37,553 bases of DNA from Syntrophobacteraceae bacterium (GTDB lineage: Bacteria; Desulfobacterota; Syntrophobacteria; Syntrophobacterales; Syntrophobacteraceae). Positions 16,936 through 25,181 of the stretch are shown here, piece by piece. Each line of letters starts with the position of its first letter. Position 1 is the first letter of the stretch. The stretch spans positions 1-37,553 of the forward strand of contig JARLHO010000160.1 in NCBI GenBank assembly GCA_031292215.1. The letters are read 5' to 3'. A program made the translations under genes and the position numbers. A model generated the notes under the pieces. That model was given only the letters and a program-made list of their open reading frames with translations, had not been told where the DNA came from and searched no databases.

Positions 16936-18480
16936 ATGGCTGGTTCCCGATATTCGGATCGAAATGTTCCAGTTGCTTCAAGTTCGGCGGGTCCTCTGTC
17001 GCTGCAGTCCGAGCGAATGCTTATCGTGCGGGAGGTGCGTCCGGCCAACAATCTTCGGGACTATCTGTCCATATTCTTCAAACACCAGAGGACCATTGTC
17101 GTGTCTTTTCTGGTGTTGTGCATTCTGGGTTTCGCTCTGGCGTTGCTATACAATAAAGTGATCTATTCGCCCAAGTTTGAGGCCAAAGCCGCCCTCCTTA
17201 TAAAATTTGGCTGGGAAAATTTCTATCCGGACCCCTCGCTTGGCAAGCGCGAGGGGCCTGCGGTCAACACCGAAGAGATGCTCGGGGCCGAAATGAGCAT
17301 TCTAAACAGCAGAGATCTGAAGGAAAAAGTCATCAGCGCCTTGTCGCCTGAAGCCATTTTCCCCTCTCTTGCCACCTGGAAGCTTACTGGCCTTAGCAAA
17401 CAGGACGAAGCGCTTTTGCTCCTTGACAAAAACCTGCAAATCCAGGTTGCCAAGGGCAACGTTGTAGACGTGGGCTTCGATGGGACAAATCCCCAAAGCG
17501 CCGCCGAGGTTGTCAACCAGCTCGTTAGCGCCTACATCGAGAAGCGGAGCGAGATCTACAAGGACCCCAAGTCTGCTCTGTTTCTCCAAACCAAGGTTGA
17601 CTTCTATCGGCAGAAACTTGCGGAATCGCAGAACAACTTGAAGGCGTTTTCCGAGCGCACCAAGATCATCGCCTTCGACCAGCAGCGCAAGATGCTTGTG
17701 GAGCGCCGTTCCATCCTCAGCATTGCCCTAAACAATACCGCGGATGAAATTAAGGAAGTGGCGCAAACGATCGCCGAACTGGAAAAAGAACTGAAAACGA
17801 TCCCGAAGTCGGAGCTTACGGCTGCTGCTTCCGACCGTGCGGGGGACGCTCAATCCAGGTTGCTCGGCCTAAGACTCCAGGAGCAGCAGCTATCGGCCAA
17901 ATACAAGGGAAACAACCCTTTGATTGACGCCGTTCGTGCTCAGATAGCAACTGTGGAAAAGTTTATGAAAAACTATTCCGCCTCAAACCCCAATATTGCT
18001 CCCGCCGACCCGGTGTATCAGGAAATCCAGAAGCAGATCTTGGACAACCGGGCAAAGTTGAGCGCATTGAATGTGCGCTACACCGGCACGCAGAACCAGC
18101 TTGCTGCAATCAATAAAGAACTCCAGTTCTTTGAGACCAACGAAATCCAGTACAGTACGCTGGCTGCCGCCGTGGCCTCCAACAAGCGAGTATACGACGA
18201 TTACCGGCGAAAGCTCGAAGAGGCCAACGTATATAATGAACTCGGCCGGGATAAAATGACGAGTGTAAGCGTGATCGAGCCTGCTGCGCCGCCGGTCTCG
18301 CCGGTAAACCCTCCCAAGCCCCTGGTCCTTCTGTTTGGCGTTGCAATCGTGTTCGCTTTGTTCGGGAGCCTTGGGATCGCCTATCTTTTGGAGGTTAACA
18401 AGCAGGTGATGAGCACCGCAATGGAGGCGGAAAAACGATTGGACCTTCCGGTGTTGATCACCATTCCGATCAAGGAATGA
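16936..18480 (+). CDS. Chain-length determinant / Wzc-like inner-membrane protein without kinase domain
   Basis: A 514-residue protein of the Wzz/GumC/PCP family. A cytoplasmic N-terminal stretch (1-50) precedes TM1 (IVVSFLVLCILGFALALLY, about 55-75). A large periplasmic part with long coiled coils follows (about 200-430, e.g. VDFYRQKLAESQNNLKAF and an AQTIAELEKELKTI stretch). The typical PPVSPVNPPKPLVLLFGV entrance to TM2 appears near residue 460. No BY-kinase domain is fused; the separate ATPase gene at 20119-20853 would supply it, as in Gram-positive CpsC/CpsD pairs and many PEP-CTERM loci. The start at 16936 (AAAGAGA upstream) is preferred over the one at 16885, which overlaps the preceding gene. 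The next gene begins 1 base after the stop. Confidence 0.88.
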   Translation: MAGSRYSDRNVPVASSSAGPLSLQSERMLIVREVRPANNLRDYLSIFFKHQRTIVVSFLVLCILGFALALLYNKVIYSPKFEAKAALLIKFGWENFYPDPSLGKREGPAVNTEEMLGAEMSILNSRDLKEKVISALSPEAIFPSLATWKLTGLSKQDEALLLLDKNLQIQVAKGNVVDVGFDGTNPQSAAEVVNQLVSAYIEKRSEIYKDPKSALFLQTKVDFYRQKLAESQNNLKAFSERTKIIAFDQQRKMLVERRSILSIALNNTADEIKEVAQTIAELEKELKTIPKSELTAAASDRAGDAQSRLLGLRLQEQQLSAKYKGNNPLIDAVRAQIATVEKFMKNYSASNPNIAPADPVYQEIQKQILDNRAKLSALNVRYTGTQNQLAAINKELQFFETNEIQYSTLAAAVASNKRVYDDYRRKLEEANVYNELGRDKMTSVSVIEPAAPPVSPVNPPKPLVLLFGVAIVFALFGSLGIAYLLEVNKQVMSTAMEAEKRLDLPVLITIPIKE

Positions 18481-18481
18481 A

Positions 18482-20017
18482 ATGGCTGAGTTGTACCTGG
18501 ATTTTTTTAAATTCAAGAAGAGTCCATTCCACATAACTCCTGATCCGGATTTTCTCTTTTTGAGCCCGACTCACAAGGAGGCTTCCGCGGCGATTTTCTA
18601 CGGCATCGAAACCAGAAAAGGGTTTGTTGCCGTGACCGGGGAAGTCGGAGTAGGGAAGACGACTGTTCTGAGGGCCTTTATTAAGGGGGCCGATCCGGAA
18701 AAAATCAGGATCGTCTATATAGTCAATCCCGACCTTTCCTTTGACCGGCTGCTAAAACAGCTCTGCTGCGAGCTTGGCATCCAAGGCGGGGGCGATGACC
18801 CGGCCGAGCTCATTGACGCCCTGTTCCACCACCTCAGCGAGGAATACGAAAATGAGCGCAATGTCGTTTTGATAATCGACGAGGCGCAGAACATGCCCGC
18901 TCAAACCCTGGATCGGCTGCGGATGCTCTCAAATCTTGAGACCAATCAGGACAAACTGCTGCAGATAATCCTTGTCGGTCAGCCCGAGTTTGAGGCCAAG
19001 ATGAATCTGCCCGATTTGAGGCAGCTAAAACAGCGGATAGCGATCCGGTCGCGTATCTTGGCCCTTACTCCCGAGGAAAGCATCGCGTATATCTACCATC
19101 GGCTGATGAAGGCCTCGTTGTTCCTAAATCCGGCTTTTAGCCGAAAGGCGCTCAGGCTGATCATCAAAAACGCCAATGGGATTCCGCGCACGATAAATAT
19201 CCTGTGCGACAATGCGCTTATTACGGCCTTCGGCTATCAGCGCAAGCCCGTTGATCATGAAATAGTAAAAGAGGTCATTAGAGATTTTGAGGCGGGAAAA
19301 CCGGGTCGGGCCATCGGGTGGAAAATTATTTGGGTCCCTGCCGTGGCTGTGTGCTTTGCTGTGGCCCTCTATGTTTCGCCGGGCATAAGGTCCCGCTTCG
19401 CAAGCCAGCTTACGAGCAAGCAATCCTTTCGGCCCAAACTTACTAGACCGCCCTCGGGGGCTGATGAGGCCGAACAATTGGTGGGGGCCAATCCTGCTGT
19501 GAGTGTTATGGAGGAAAACCCCGGGCAGCCCTCCTCCGCAGAGCTGGCCGGAAGTGGCGCGGGCGCGGGCCAAAAGTCCAGGGCAGGTGGAGCAGTCGGG
19601 TCCAAGTCTGAAATTGGGACCAAACCGGAAATCTTGCCCGCCCCAACCGGCGCAAAGCCTTCGACGCGCAGCGCGCCCGGGGGCGACACCGCAGCGGTTG
19701 TCGGCGCTAAGCCCGCCCCGGGAGGTGAAGCCTTCCTACAAAAGGCGCCCGAGGGTTTGTCAACCCACCTCAAGCCTTCCGCGCAACCCGAGGAGGCTTT
19801 AACCAACGGCGCCCACCTGAAGAGTAAACCCTCGTCGTCTGCTCTGGTGGTCAAAAGGGGCGATAGCCTCTATAAGGTTCTGCTTGGCGTCTACGGCAGG
19901 GTGGACCAGGACATGATAAGGTCATTTAAAATTCTTAATCCTCAGGTTAAAAACATAAACAGAATTTCGGCGGGGGAAACAATCATTCTTCCGCAGGTCG
20001 AGTCTGCGAAGCCATAG
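18482..20017 (+). CDS. ExeA-like AAA ATPase with TM segment and C-terminal LysM (EPS/PEP-CTERM locus type)
   Basis: A 511-residue inner-membrane protein. Residues 1-270 are an ExeA/GspA-type AAA ATPase (begins YLDFFKFKKSPFHITPDPDF; Walker A GEVGVGKT at 53-60; Walker B VVLIIDEAQNM; sensor region LQIILVGQPEF). A transmembrane helix lies near 282-298 (WVPAVAVCFAVALYV). About 150 residues of Pro/Ala/Gly-rich, low-complexity linker follow, then a LysM-type domain (VVKRGDSLYKVLLGVYG ... ISAGETIILPQ) that would bind peptidoglycan from the periplasm. ATPases of this type are regular members of exosortase/PEP-CTERM polysaccharide loci, although those usually lack LysM. It starts 1 base after the Wzz-like gene, indicating tight translational coupling. 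Confidence 0.85.
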   Translation: MAELYLDFFKFKKSPFHITPDPDFLFLSPTHKEASAAIFYGIETRKGFVAVTGEVGVGKTTVLRAFIKGADPEKIRIVYIVNPDLSFDRLLKQLCCELGIQGGGDDPAELIDALFHHLSEEYENERNVVLIIDEAQNMPAQTLDRLRMLSNLETNQDKLLQIILVGQPEFEAKMNLPDLRQLKQRIAIRSRILALTPEESIAYIYHRLMKASLFLNPAFSRKALRLIIKNANGIPRTINILCDNALITAFGYQRKPVDHEIVKEVIRDFEAGKPGRAIGWKIIWVPAVAVCFAVALYVSPGIRSRFASQLTSKQSFRPKLTRPPSGADEAEQLVGANPAVSVMEENPGQPSSAELAGSGAGAGQKSRAGGAVGSKSEIGTKPEILPAPTGAKPSTRSAPGGDTAAVVGAKPAPGGEAFLQKAPEGLSTHLKPSAQPEEALTNGAHLKSKPSSSALVVKRGDSLYKVLLGVYGRVDQDMIRSFKILNPQVKNINRISAGETIILPQVESAKP

Positions 20018-20118
20018 ATGCAATGCATATTTTTAGCCCCAGTCTGGACCAAAGGCTGGTTTGCAGGTGATAAACGCATTTAATGCCTTACACCTTCTAC
20101 TGAAAAAAGGGTGCGGCC

Positions 20119-20853
20119 ATGAGCAAATTCTACGAAGCATTACAGAAAAATCATCGAGGAAAAAAGGTCGCAGGGACTCTCACATCCTTACCCGTGCCCG
20201 TTCCTGTCGCCCTGGAAGGAGCGTCTCGATCTGGTCTGGAAGACGAAATGCTTAGTCTCTACAAGGTTATCGAATCCCTTTTGCCCGACCGGCAATCGAA
20301 GATCATTCAGTTCATTGGCGCCAGGGAGGGGGAAGGGACTTCCACGATCATTCGCGAGTTCGCAAAAGTTGCCGCTGACCTGGTCGGACATTCCGTACTT
20401 TTGCTGGATGCGGATCGGCATCACCCGAGCCAGGATAATTTCTTCGATATGCCGGACAAGTTTGGCTGGTTGCATTCTCTACGAAGCGAGGGGCGCGGCG
20501 GCGAGGCTTTTCACCAGGTCGGAGACTCCAAGCTGTTCATCAGCCCGGGGTCCAATTCCGCAGTTTCCACTCCCGAGATTTTTAATTCCAAATTCGAAAA
20601 CATGTGTCAGGGCTTTAGGGGGGGGTTTGACTGGGTTCTAATCGATTCAGCTCCGCTGGTGCTCTCTCCGGACGGTCTTGCGATTGCCTCCAAAGTAGAC
20701 GGTATCGTGCTGGTGGTAGAGGCTGAAAAAACCAGGTGGCAGGCAGTTAGAACAATGCGCGACAGCATTACCAGGGTTGGCGGAAATATACTTGGGGTTG
20801 TCCTAAATAAGAGACACTACTATATCCCCGAGTCTATCTATAAGTATGTATAG
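20119..20853 (+). CDS. BY-kinase-like ATPase (CpsD/CapB family) with degenerate Walker A
   Basis: A 244-residue cytoplasmic protein of the MinD/BY-kinase superfamily, the usual partner of the Wzz-like gene upstream. The P-loop reads GAREGEGTSTI: a Thr stands where the nucleotide-binding Lys of GEGKT/S would be. Walker A' is SVLLLDADRHHPS and Walker B DWVLIDSAPLVLS. The tail has clustered tyrosines (HYYIPESIYKYV), as expected for the autophosphorylation cluster. Some subfamily members in other genomes share the GEGTS form, so activity is not excluded; a regulatory, non-catalytic role is possible. The start at 20119 follows an AAAGGGTGCGG stretch; a 101-bp gap separates it from the ATPase gene. 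Confidence 0.82.
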   Translation: MSKFYEALQKNHRGKKVAGTLTSLPVPVPVALEGASRSGLEDEMLSLYKVIESLLPDRQSKIIQFIGAREGEGTSTIIREFAKVAADLVGHSVLLLDADRHHPSQDNFFDMPDKFGWLHSLRSEGRGGEAFHQVGDSKLFISPGSNSAVSTPEIFNSKFENMCQGFRGGFDWVLIDSAPLVLSPDGLAIASKVDGIVLVVEAEKTRWQAVRTMRDSITRVGGNILGVVLNKRHYYIPESIYKYV

Positions 20854-21133
20854 ATATTGTAAGAGAACATCTCTAAAGCTTCTCGTCGGCGCCCAGCGGT
20901 CCCGCGAGGTGTGTGGTGCGTGGCGCGGTGGGGTAGCCCGCCACCGGGAGCATGTAGGCCGTGTGATTTGAGTAACGATATCGTTCTAATTGCTGGAGCC
21001 GACGTGGTCTAAGTAGCGGGCGTCCTGGTACAAAACGGCATCACAACGGGTTTGTGCCGGGGTCAAAGAGCGGGCATGCATGCATCGGGAGGGCCCGGGA
21101 AACTGGGAGACCTACCACCTCCGCCTGGATTTG
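20854..21133. other. Non-coding stretch, possible decayed structured element
   Basis: No gene is seen. With 21501-21740 it appears to be one original GC-rich, hairpin-rich sequence now split by the insertion at 21134-21500. Rejoined across the target site, CTACCACCTCC and GGGGTGGCGGTAG would form an imperfect stem of about 9 pairs with two mismatches. I cannot assign it to a known RNA family. Confidence 0.3.
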
Positions 21134-21500
21134 CTTACAATTACCCGCACATGCGCCCACTTACCACTTAGCGGAGAACCCCAAGAAGGGGCTTGGCTCA
21201 ATCGCCCCCCTTTGCAAAGGGGGGTTGGGGGGATTTCGAGTTTGTTCGTACAGCACGAAAGCCATTTAAAAAATCCCCCCGGGCCCGGGAGCGTCTAGGT
21301 CGCCCCTCGGTCTTTGCCCGGATTGTTGCCCCCCCCGGACTGATATGTATGGGACAGTTGTTTCGTTTTTTCCGGCTCTGGAAGTGGCAGGAGAGTAAAT
21401 CCCCCCGACCCCCCTTTGCAAATAAGGGGGGCGATCGGGCCCAGCCCTTTGCGAAAGGGGGGCGATCGGGTAAGTGGGCGCATGTGCGGGTAATTGTCAG
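21134..21500. mobile_element. MITE-like element, copy 1 (367 bp)
   Basis: The ends are inverted repeats of 32 bases with one mismatch: the left end begins CTTACAATTACCCGCACATG and the right end, reversed, begins CTGACAATTACCCGCACATG. The 9-bp direct repeat CTGGATTTG flanks it exactly (21125-21133 and 21501-21509), as expected for a target duplication. It has no coding capacity. It holds two copies of a G/C-run palindrome (21205-21224 CCCCCCTTTGCAAAGGGGGG, and 21409-21431). A second member with the same ends lies at 31830-32047. Confidence 0.85.
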
Positions 21501-21509
21501 CTGGATTTG

Positions 21510-21937
21510 GGGGGTGGCGGTAGCCGCTCGACTGCTCCGGTCCACATCTGGCCGGGGACAGGAGCGAACACAATCAGGGTGGTAAAGCGTCATCTGAGGG
21601 CTAAGGCAACCAAGCCCGAGGAGACGGGTGGCAGGAAGCAGGAGAGCGCTTTCCTGGTGCCAAGGAACGGGGGAAGCGTCCCCGTGGGACCCCAAAGGTG
21701 GGAAGGGAAGCCCAGGCTCGAAACTGTCTCAACGAAACTACAATAGTTAGCCGAACTGGCGAAGAAATCCCCTGCGATGGCGTGTACCTGCCTCAACCCC
21801 TGAATCGATATTGGTCTTCTCGTTGGAAAGCATGCCCATCGGCGGCCGATTAATGCGCCACATCTGGGATATGCGGCCGGCCTCTGTTACAATGTATCTC
21901 CATTTAAATTCAGGGAAAGGGAACGGAAACATTTCCG
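21510..21937. other. Non-coding stretch upstream of rimO
   Basis: The first ~230 bases are GC-rich with several local inverted repeats (e.g. CGGGGGAAGCGTCCCCG at 21667-21683 and GCTTTCCTGG...). No start codon with coding pattern is seen on either strand. The last ~130 bases are more AT-rich and should contain the rimO promoter; TGTTACAAT near 21886 is a weak -10 candidate. Confidence 0.35.
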
Positions 21938-23278
21938 ATGAAATATGCCTGTCTTATAAGCCTTGGATGCGCAAAAAACCTCGTAGACAGCGAGACCATG
22001 GTGAAGCGATTGGTGGACATGGGCTACCAGATGACGCAGGAGGCCCGCGAGGCCGATGTGATCGTGGTAAACACGTGCGGGTTTTTGGAAAGCGCGGTTC
22101 AGGAGGCGATAGAAGTAGTCCTTGAAGCCGCCAGGTACAAGGTGGAAGGAAAGTGCTCCACACTTGTTGTCGCCGGTTGCATGGTGCAGCGGTATGGGAA
22201 AAAGCTTCTAAAGGAGCTGCCCGAGGTAGACATCTTCCTGGGGACCTCCCACTACCAGGCGCTTGAAACCGCTGTGGAATCACAGCGTGGCGCTCGTCCC
22301 GGACGGCTTTGGATCGGAAGGCCCGGGCAAATCTTAGACCGCGCGCCGGGGCGGGTGATTTCGACCGGAGCCCATTCGGCGTATGTAAAAATTGCCGAAG
22401 GCTGTGACAATTCCTGCTCTTTTTGCATCATTCCCAAGCTGCGCGGCCCCTTGCGGAGCCGCTTGGAAGCCGATATTTTAGCTGAGGCAAGGCGCCTTTC
22501 GGCCGAAGGAATAAAGGAAATAAATCTCATCGCCCAGGACACCACCGCCTTCGGGATGGACCGAAACGAACCGGAAGCCCTTGCAGATCTACTTGAAAAA
22601 CTCGAAGAGATCCCGGGGACGCTTGCCTGGATAAGGCTTCTCTACTGTTACCCGGACCGCATCGGCGACCGGCTGCTAAATGTAATGGCCCATTCGGCCA
22701 AAATCGTTCCCTATCTGGACATACCCCTCCAGCACTGCGCTGCGGGGGTCCTAACGGCAATGGGACGTCCCGCTCACTCCGCTGAGGGCATTATCGAAAA
22801 GATCCGCTCGATCTTGCCCGCGATTTCGCTTCGCACCTCGCTCATGGTGGGATTTCCCGGTGAAACGAGAGCACAATTTAAGTCGCTTCTAGAGTTTATG
22901 CAACGGGTACGGTTCGATCACGCAGGGGTCTTTGTCTTTTCTCCCGAAGCCGGGACAAGGGCCGCACGCCTTGGCGGACGGCCGGGCAAAAGGACCTCCG
23001 CAAGCCGGCGCGCAGCCCTTCTCGAACTGCAACGGGAGATTTCGAGAGAAAAACTCGAAGAGCTGGTGGGGCGTACTCTGCCGGTCCTAATCGAGGGGCC
23101 GCACCCCGAAAGTGATCTCCTCCTTTGCGGGCGCCTGCCCACTCAGGCCCCCGAAGTGGACGGATGCGTCATCATCACCGACGGCGCAGGGGAGGCCGGA
23201 GAAATGAAACCCGTGCGCATCACGGCTTCGCATGATTACGATCTGGAAGGTATCGTTGCCGGGCCGGGCTGCGCTTAG
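21938..23278 (+). CDS. rimO: Ribosomal protein uS12 methylthiotransferase RimO
   Basis: A 446-residue radical-SAM methylthiotransferase that adds a methylthio group to an aspartate of ribosomal protein S12. The N-terminal UPF0004 domain carries three 4Fe-4S cysteines in SLGCAKNLVDSE (Cys11, the RimO hallmark), VVNTCGF and VAGCMVQ. The radical-SAM CxxxCxxC motif is EGCDNSCSFCIIPKLRGPLRSR at about 147-168. The C-terminal TRAM domain is shortened but recognisable (LPVLIEGPHPESDLLLCGRLPTQAPEVDG). Length is normal. The ribosome site is weak. The last codons and stop fall inside one copy of the GGGCTGCGCTTAGCCCA repeat. It is convergent with the sigma factor gene. Confidence 0.95.
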   Translation: MKYACLISLGCAKNLVDSETMVKRLVDMGYQMTQEAREADVIVVNTCGFLESAVQEAIEVVLEAARYKVEGKCSTLVVAGCMVQRYGKKLLKELPEVDIFLGTSHYQALETAVESQRGARPGRLWIGRPGQILDRAPGRVISTGAHSAYVKIAEGCDNSCSFCIIPKLRGPLRSRLEADILAEARRLSAEGIKEINLIAQDTTAFGMDRNEPEALADLLEKLEEIPGTLAWIRLLYCYPDRIGDRLLNVMAHSAKIVPYLDIPLQHCAAGVLTAMGRPAHSAEGIIEKIRSILPAISLRTSLMVGFPGETRAQFKSLLEFMQRVRFDHAGVFVFSPEAGTRAARLGGRPGKRTSASRRAALLELQREISREKLEELVGRTLPVLIEGPHPESDLLLCGRLPTQAPEVDGCVIITDGAGEAGEMKPVRITASHDYDLEGIVAGPGCA

Positions 23279-23342
23279 CCCAAACCTTACTTAGTACCTG
23301 CCGTTTGTTCCAATTGTTGGGCTGCGCTACGCTTAGCCCAAC
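23265..23342. repeat. GGGCTgcgcTAGCCC dispersed-repeat hairpins between convergent genes
   Basis: GGGCTGCGCTTAGCCCAA at 23265-23282 overlaps the rimO stop codon, and GTTGGGCT...AGCCCAAC at 23316-23342 forms an 8-bp stem hairpin. The pair resembles a dispersed repeat family seen in many proteobacterial genomes. The position between convergent genes suits a bidirectional transcription barrier, but there is no long T-run. Confidence 0.5.
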
Positions 23343-23361
23343 CTACAGATCCCGACCGGGG

Positions 23362-24669
23362 CTAGTCGATGAAGTTCTTAAGACAGGCCTGCCTGTTGGG
23401 GTTTTGGAGCTTTCGGAGCGCCTTTTTTTCGATCTGGCGTATCCTTTCCTTGGACACATGGAAAAGTTTACCAATTTTTTCAAGGGTTTCAGCCGGCTGT
23501 CCATCAAGTCCAAATCGTAGCCGCAGGATTTTTTCCTCTCTTGGCTGCAACGTGGAAAGAAGAGTCCTCGTAACTTCGGCCAGCTCCCGGTCCGAACATT
23601 CATCGGCAGGGGAAAGGGCTTTTTCGTCTTCGATAAAATCTCCCAGCCGCTGTTCATCTTCGCCGATGGGAGTTTCAAGGGATATGGGCTGCGCGGCAAG
23701 GGTCAGGACCATCTGGACCTTTTCCACGGGCAGCTTGGATCTCTCGGCAATTTCTGCGGCCGTGGGTTCCCGCCCCAGTTCCTTTAGCAGTTCGTAGTAG
23801 ACCTTGAAAAAAAGGTTCTTTAGTTCGATAAAATGGACAGGGAGCCGGATCGTCCTGGTTTTGTCGTAAATACCGCGAATGATGCTCTGCCTTACCCACC
23901 AGGTGGCATAGGTGCTAAACCGGTTGCCCTTGGTGTGGTCAAAGCGGCCGACGGCTTTTAGCAGCCCCAGGTTTCCTTCCTGGATCAGGTCGTCAAAGGT
24001 CATGCCGCGGCCTCTGTAGCGCTTGGCTATACTCAAAACCAGCCGGAGATTGGCCCGGACCATTTCCTGCTTAGCGGTGTCCACCGCCCTCATTATCGCC
24101 TTGACCCTGTGCAGCGCGGCCGGGAAAAGCGGGTTTGCCGGATGGTCGGAAACGGCCCGCTCCAGAGTGCGCACGATTACCTTAAGGACCTTGTCTCTCA
24201 CACCGGGAAAGGTTTTCTCGTGCTCCAGGAGTTTTTTGACCTTATCGCTAAGATCGGCCATTATCCGGTGATCGTCCGTATGATCCTGTACTATCTGGAC
24301 GAGTTCGTCCTGGCCTTGCCTGATGATCTGGGCAAGCTCGGTTTCGCGCTCCTGGGTGAGCAGAGGATAGCTCGACACCTCTTTTAGGTAACAGGTGATG
24401 TGGTCTTCATCGAAGTCTTCTACGGCAACCGCAGCAGTTTCGGCCTCGCCCTGCTCTTCCTCTTCATCCACTTCCATTTCGGCCAACTCGGGTATAACGG
24501 CTTCTTCGTCCGTACTTCTCCGGTCGGGATGGTCCAGGTCCAACTCGGACCTTTGAAAACGGCCCTCTATTGCTCGCCCACGGAGCAGGCTTTCAAAGTC
24601 TTCTTCCGAATCGGGCTTTTTCAAATAATAATCTAGCGGAAGGCACTTTTCAGAGCCGTAAGATTTCAT
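23362..24669 (-). CDS. Sigma-70 family RNA polymerase sigma factor (group 2, RpoS/RpoD-like)
   Basis: A 435-residue sigma factor. An acidic N-terminus (about 50-85, EVDEEEEQGEAE) precedes region 1.2 (ITCYLKEVSSYPLLTQERE). Region 2 is complete: MVRANLRLVLSIAKRYRGRG, FDDLIQEGNLGLLKAVGRFD, FSTYATWWVRQSI. Region 3 follows (LGREPTAAEIAERSKL) and region 4 ends in a helix-turn-helix (ETLEKIGKLFHVSKERIRQIEKKALRKLQ). It lacks region 1.1 and the long non-conserved insert of the housekeeping RpoD (about 600 residues), so it is probably an alternative, RpoS-like general-stress or stationary-phase factor. AAGGAG lies 6 bases before the ATG. A promoter candidate sits at 24800-24828. Confidence 0.88.
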   Translation of the reverse strand: MKSYGSEKCLPLDYYLKKPDSEEDFESLLRGRAIEGRFQRSELDLDHPDRRSTDEEAVIPELAEMEVDEEEEQGEAETAAVAVEDFDEDHITCYLKEVSSYPLLTQERETELAQIIRQGQDELVQIVQDHTDDHRIMADLSDKVKKLLEHEKTFPGVRDKVLKVIVRTLERAVSDHPANPLFPAALHRVKAIMRAVDTAKQEMVRANLRLVLSIAKRYRGRGMTFDDLIQEGNLGLLKAVGRFDHTKGNRFSTYATWWVRQSIIRGIYDKTRTIRLPVHFIELKNLFFKVYYELLKELGREPTAAEIAERSKLPVEKVQMVLTLAAQPISLETPIGEDEQRLGDFIEDEKALSPADECSDRELAEVTRTLLSTLQPREEKILRLRFGLDGQPAETLEKIGKLFHVSKERIRQIEKKALRKLQNPNRQACLKNFID

Positions 24670-25181
24670 TTTTTTCTCCTTTGCGGCAGCCGGAAAAAAC
24701 TACCGGTCTCTGCTGCCACACCCCCCAACAGTATGCAAAATACCAGCCATTCCTCCAGCACGAGCTTACACTACTGGCGAGACGACTTCAATAATAAATA
24801 AGTTAAGATATTTAAAGCGCTTAGTCAATAACCGGCAATCGGTCTTTGATGGGTTGCGCTTGGCTCCACCCATCCTTGTATCTTAAGAATTGGACGGAGT
24901 TTTATCCGTGCTATGCGAAAAGACTTGAAATCCCCCCAACCCCCCTTTGAAAGAAAGGGGGGCGATTGAGCCAACCCGCGTCTGAAATAAAGGGGGCGAT
25001 TGGGCCTTGCCCCCATTCGGCGACATGGGGGGCTGTGGCGGCCGTCCGGCGTCGGAAAGAAACCAAAGGTTGCCACTACGGCCCGCTGTCTTTTTTAAAA
25101 GAGCCGGATTAAACCTTGAACTCCCACCGGAATTGGATATAAAGTAAATCATCCGTTTGAGTACAATCAAGGAGTGGTGAA
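24670..25181. other. Intergenic region with solo C-run/G-run repeat
   Basis: Contains the leader of the sigma factor gene (24670-24830) and, at about 24930-25030, a solo copy of the sequence AAATCCCCCCAACCCCCC followed by GAAAGAAAGG and GGGGCGATTG. This module is also found inside both MITE-like elements, but here there are no MITE ends. No gene is seen before 25182. Confidence 0.5.
24800..24828 (-). promoter_or_regulatory. Candidate sigma-70 promoter of the sigma factor gene
   Basis: On the minus strand TTGACT (24828-24823), a 17-base spacer and TAACTT (24805-24800). It lies 130 bases upstream of the start codon, implying a long 5' leader. Confidence 0.4.

Noticed and set aside
21193-21695. 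Frames of 130-165 codons across the MITE-like element
   Set aside because: They read through G/C-run palindromes (repeated PPFAKGG) and are composition artefacts.
21054-21740. CRISPR-like or riboswitch interpretation of the repeated GC hairpins
   Set aside because: No regularly spaced identical repeats with unique spacers, and no recognisable aptamer core.
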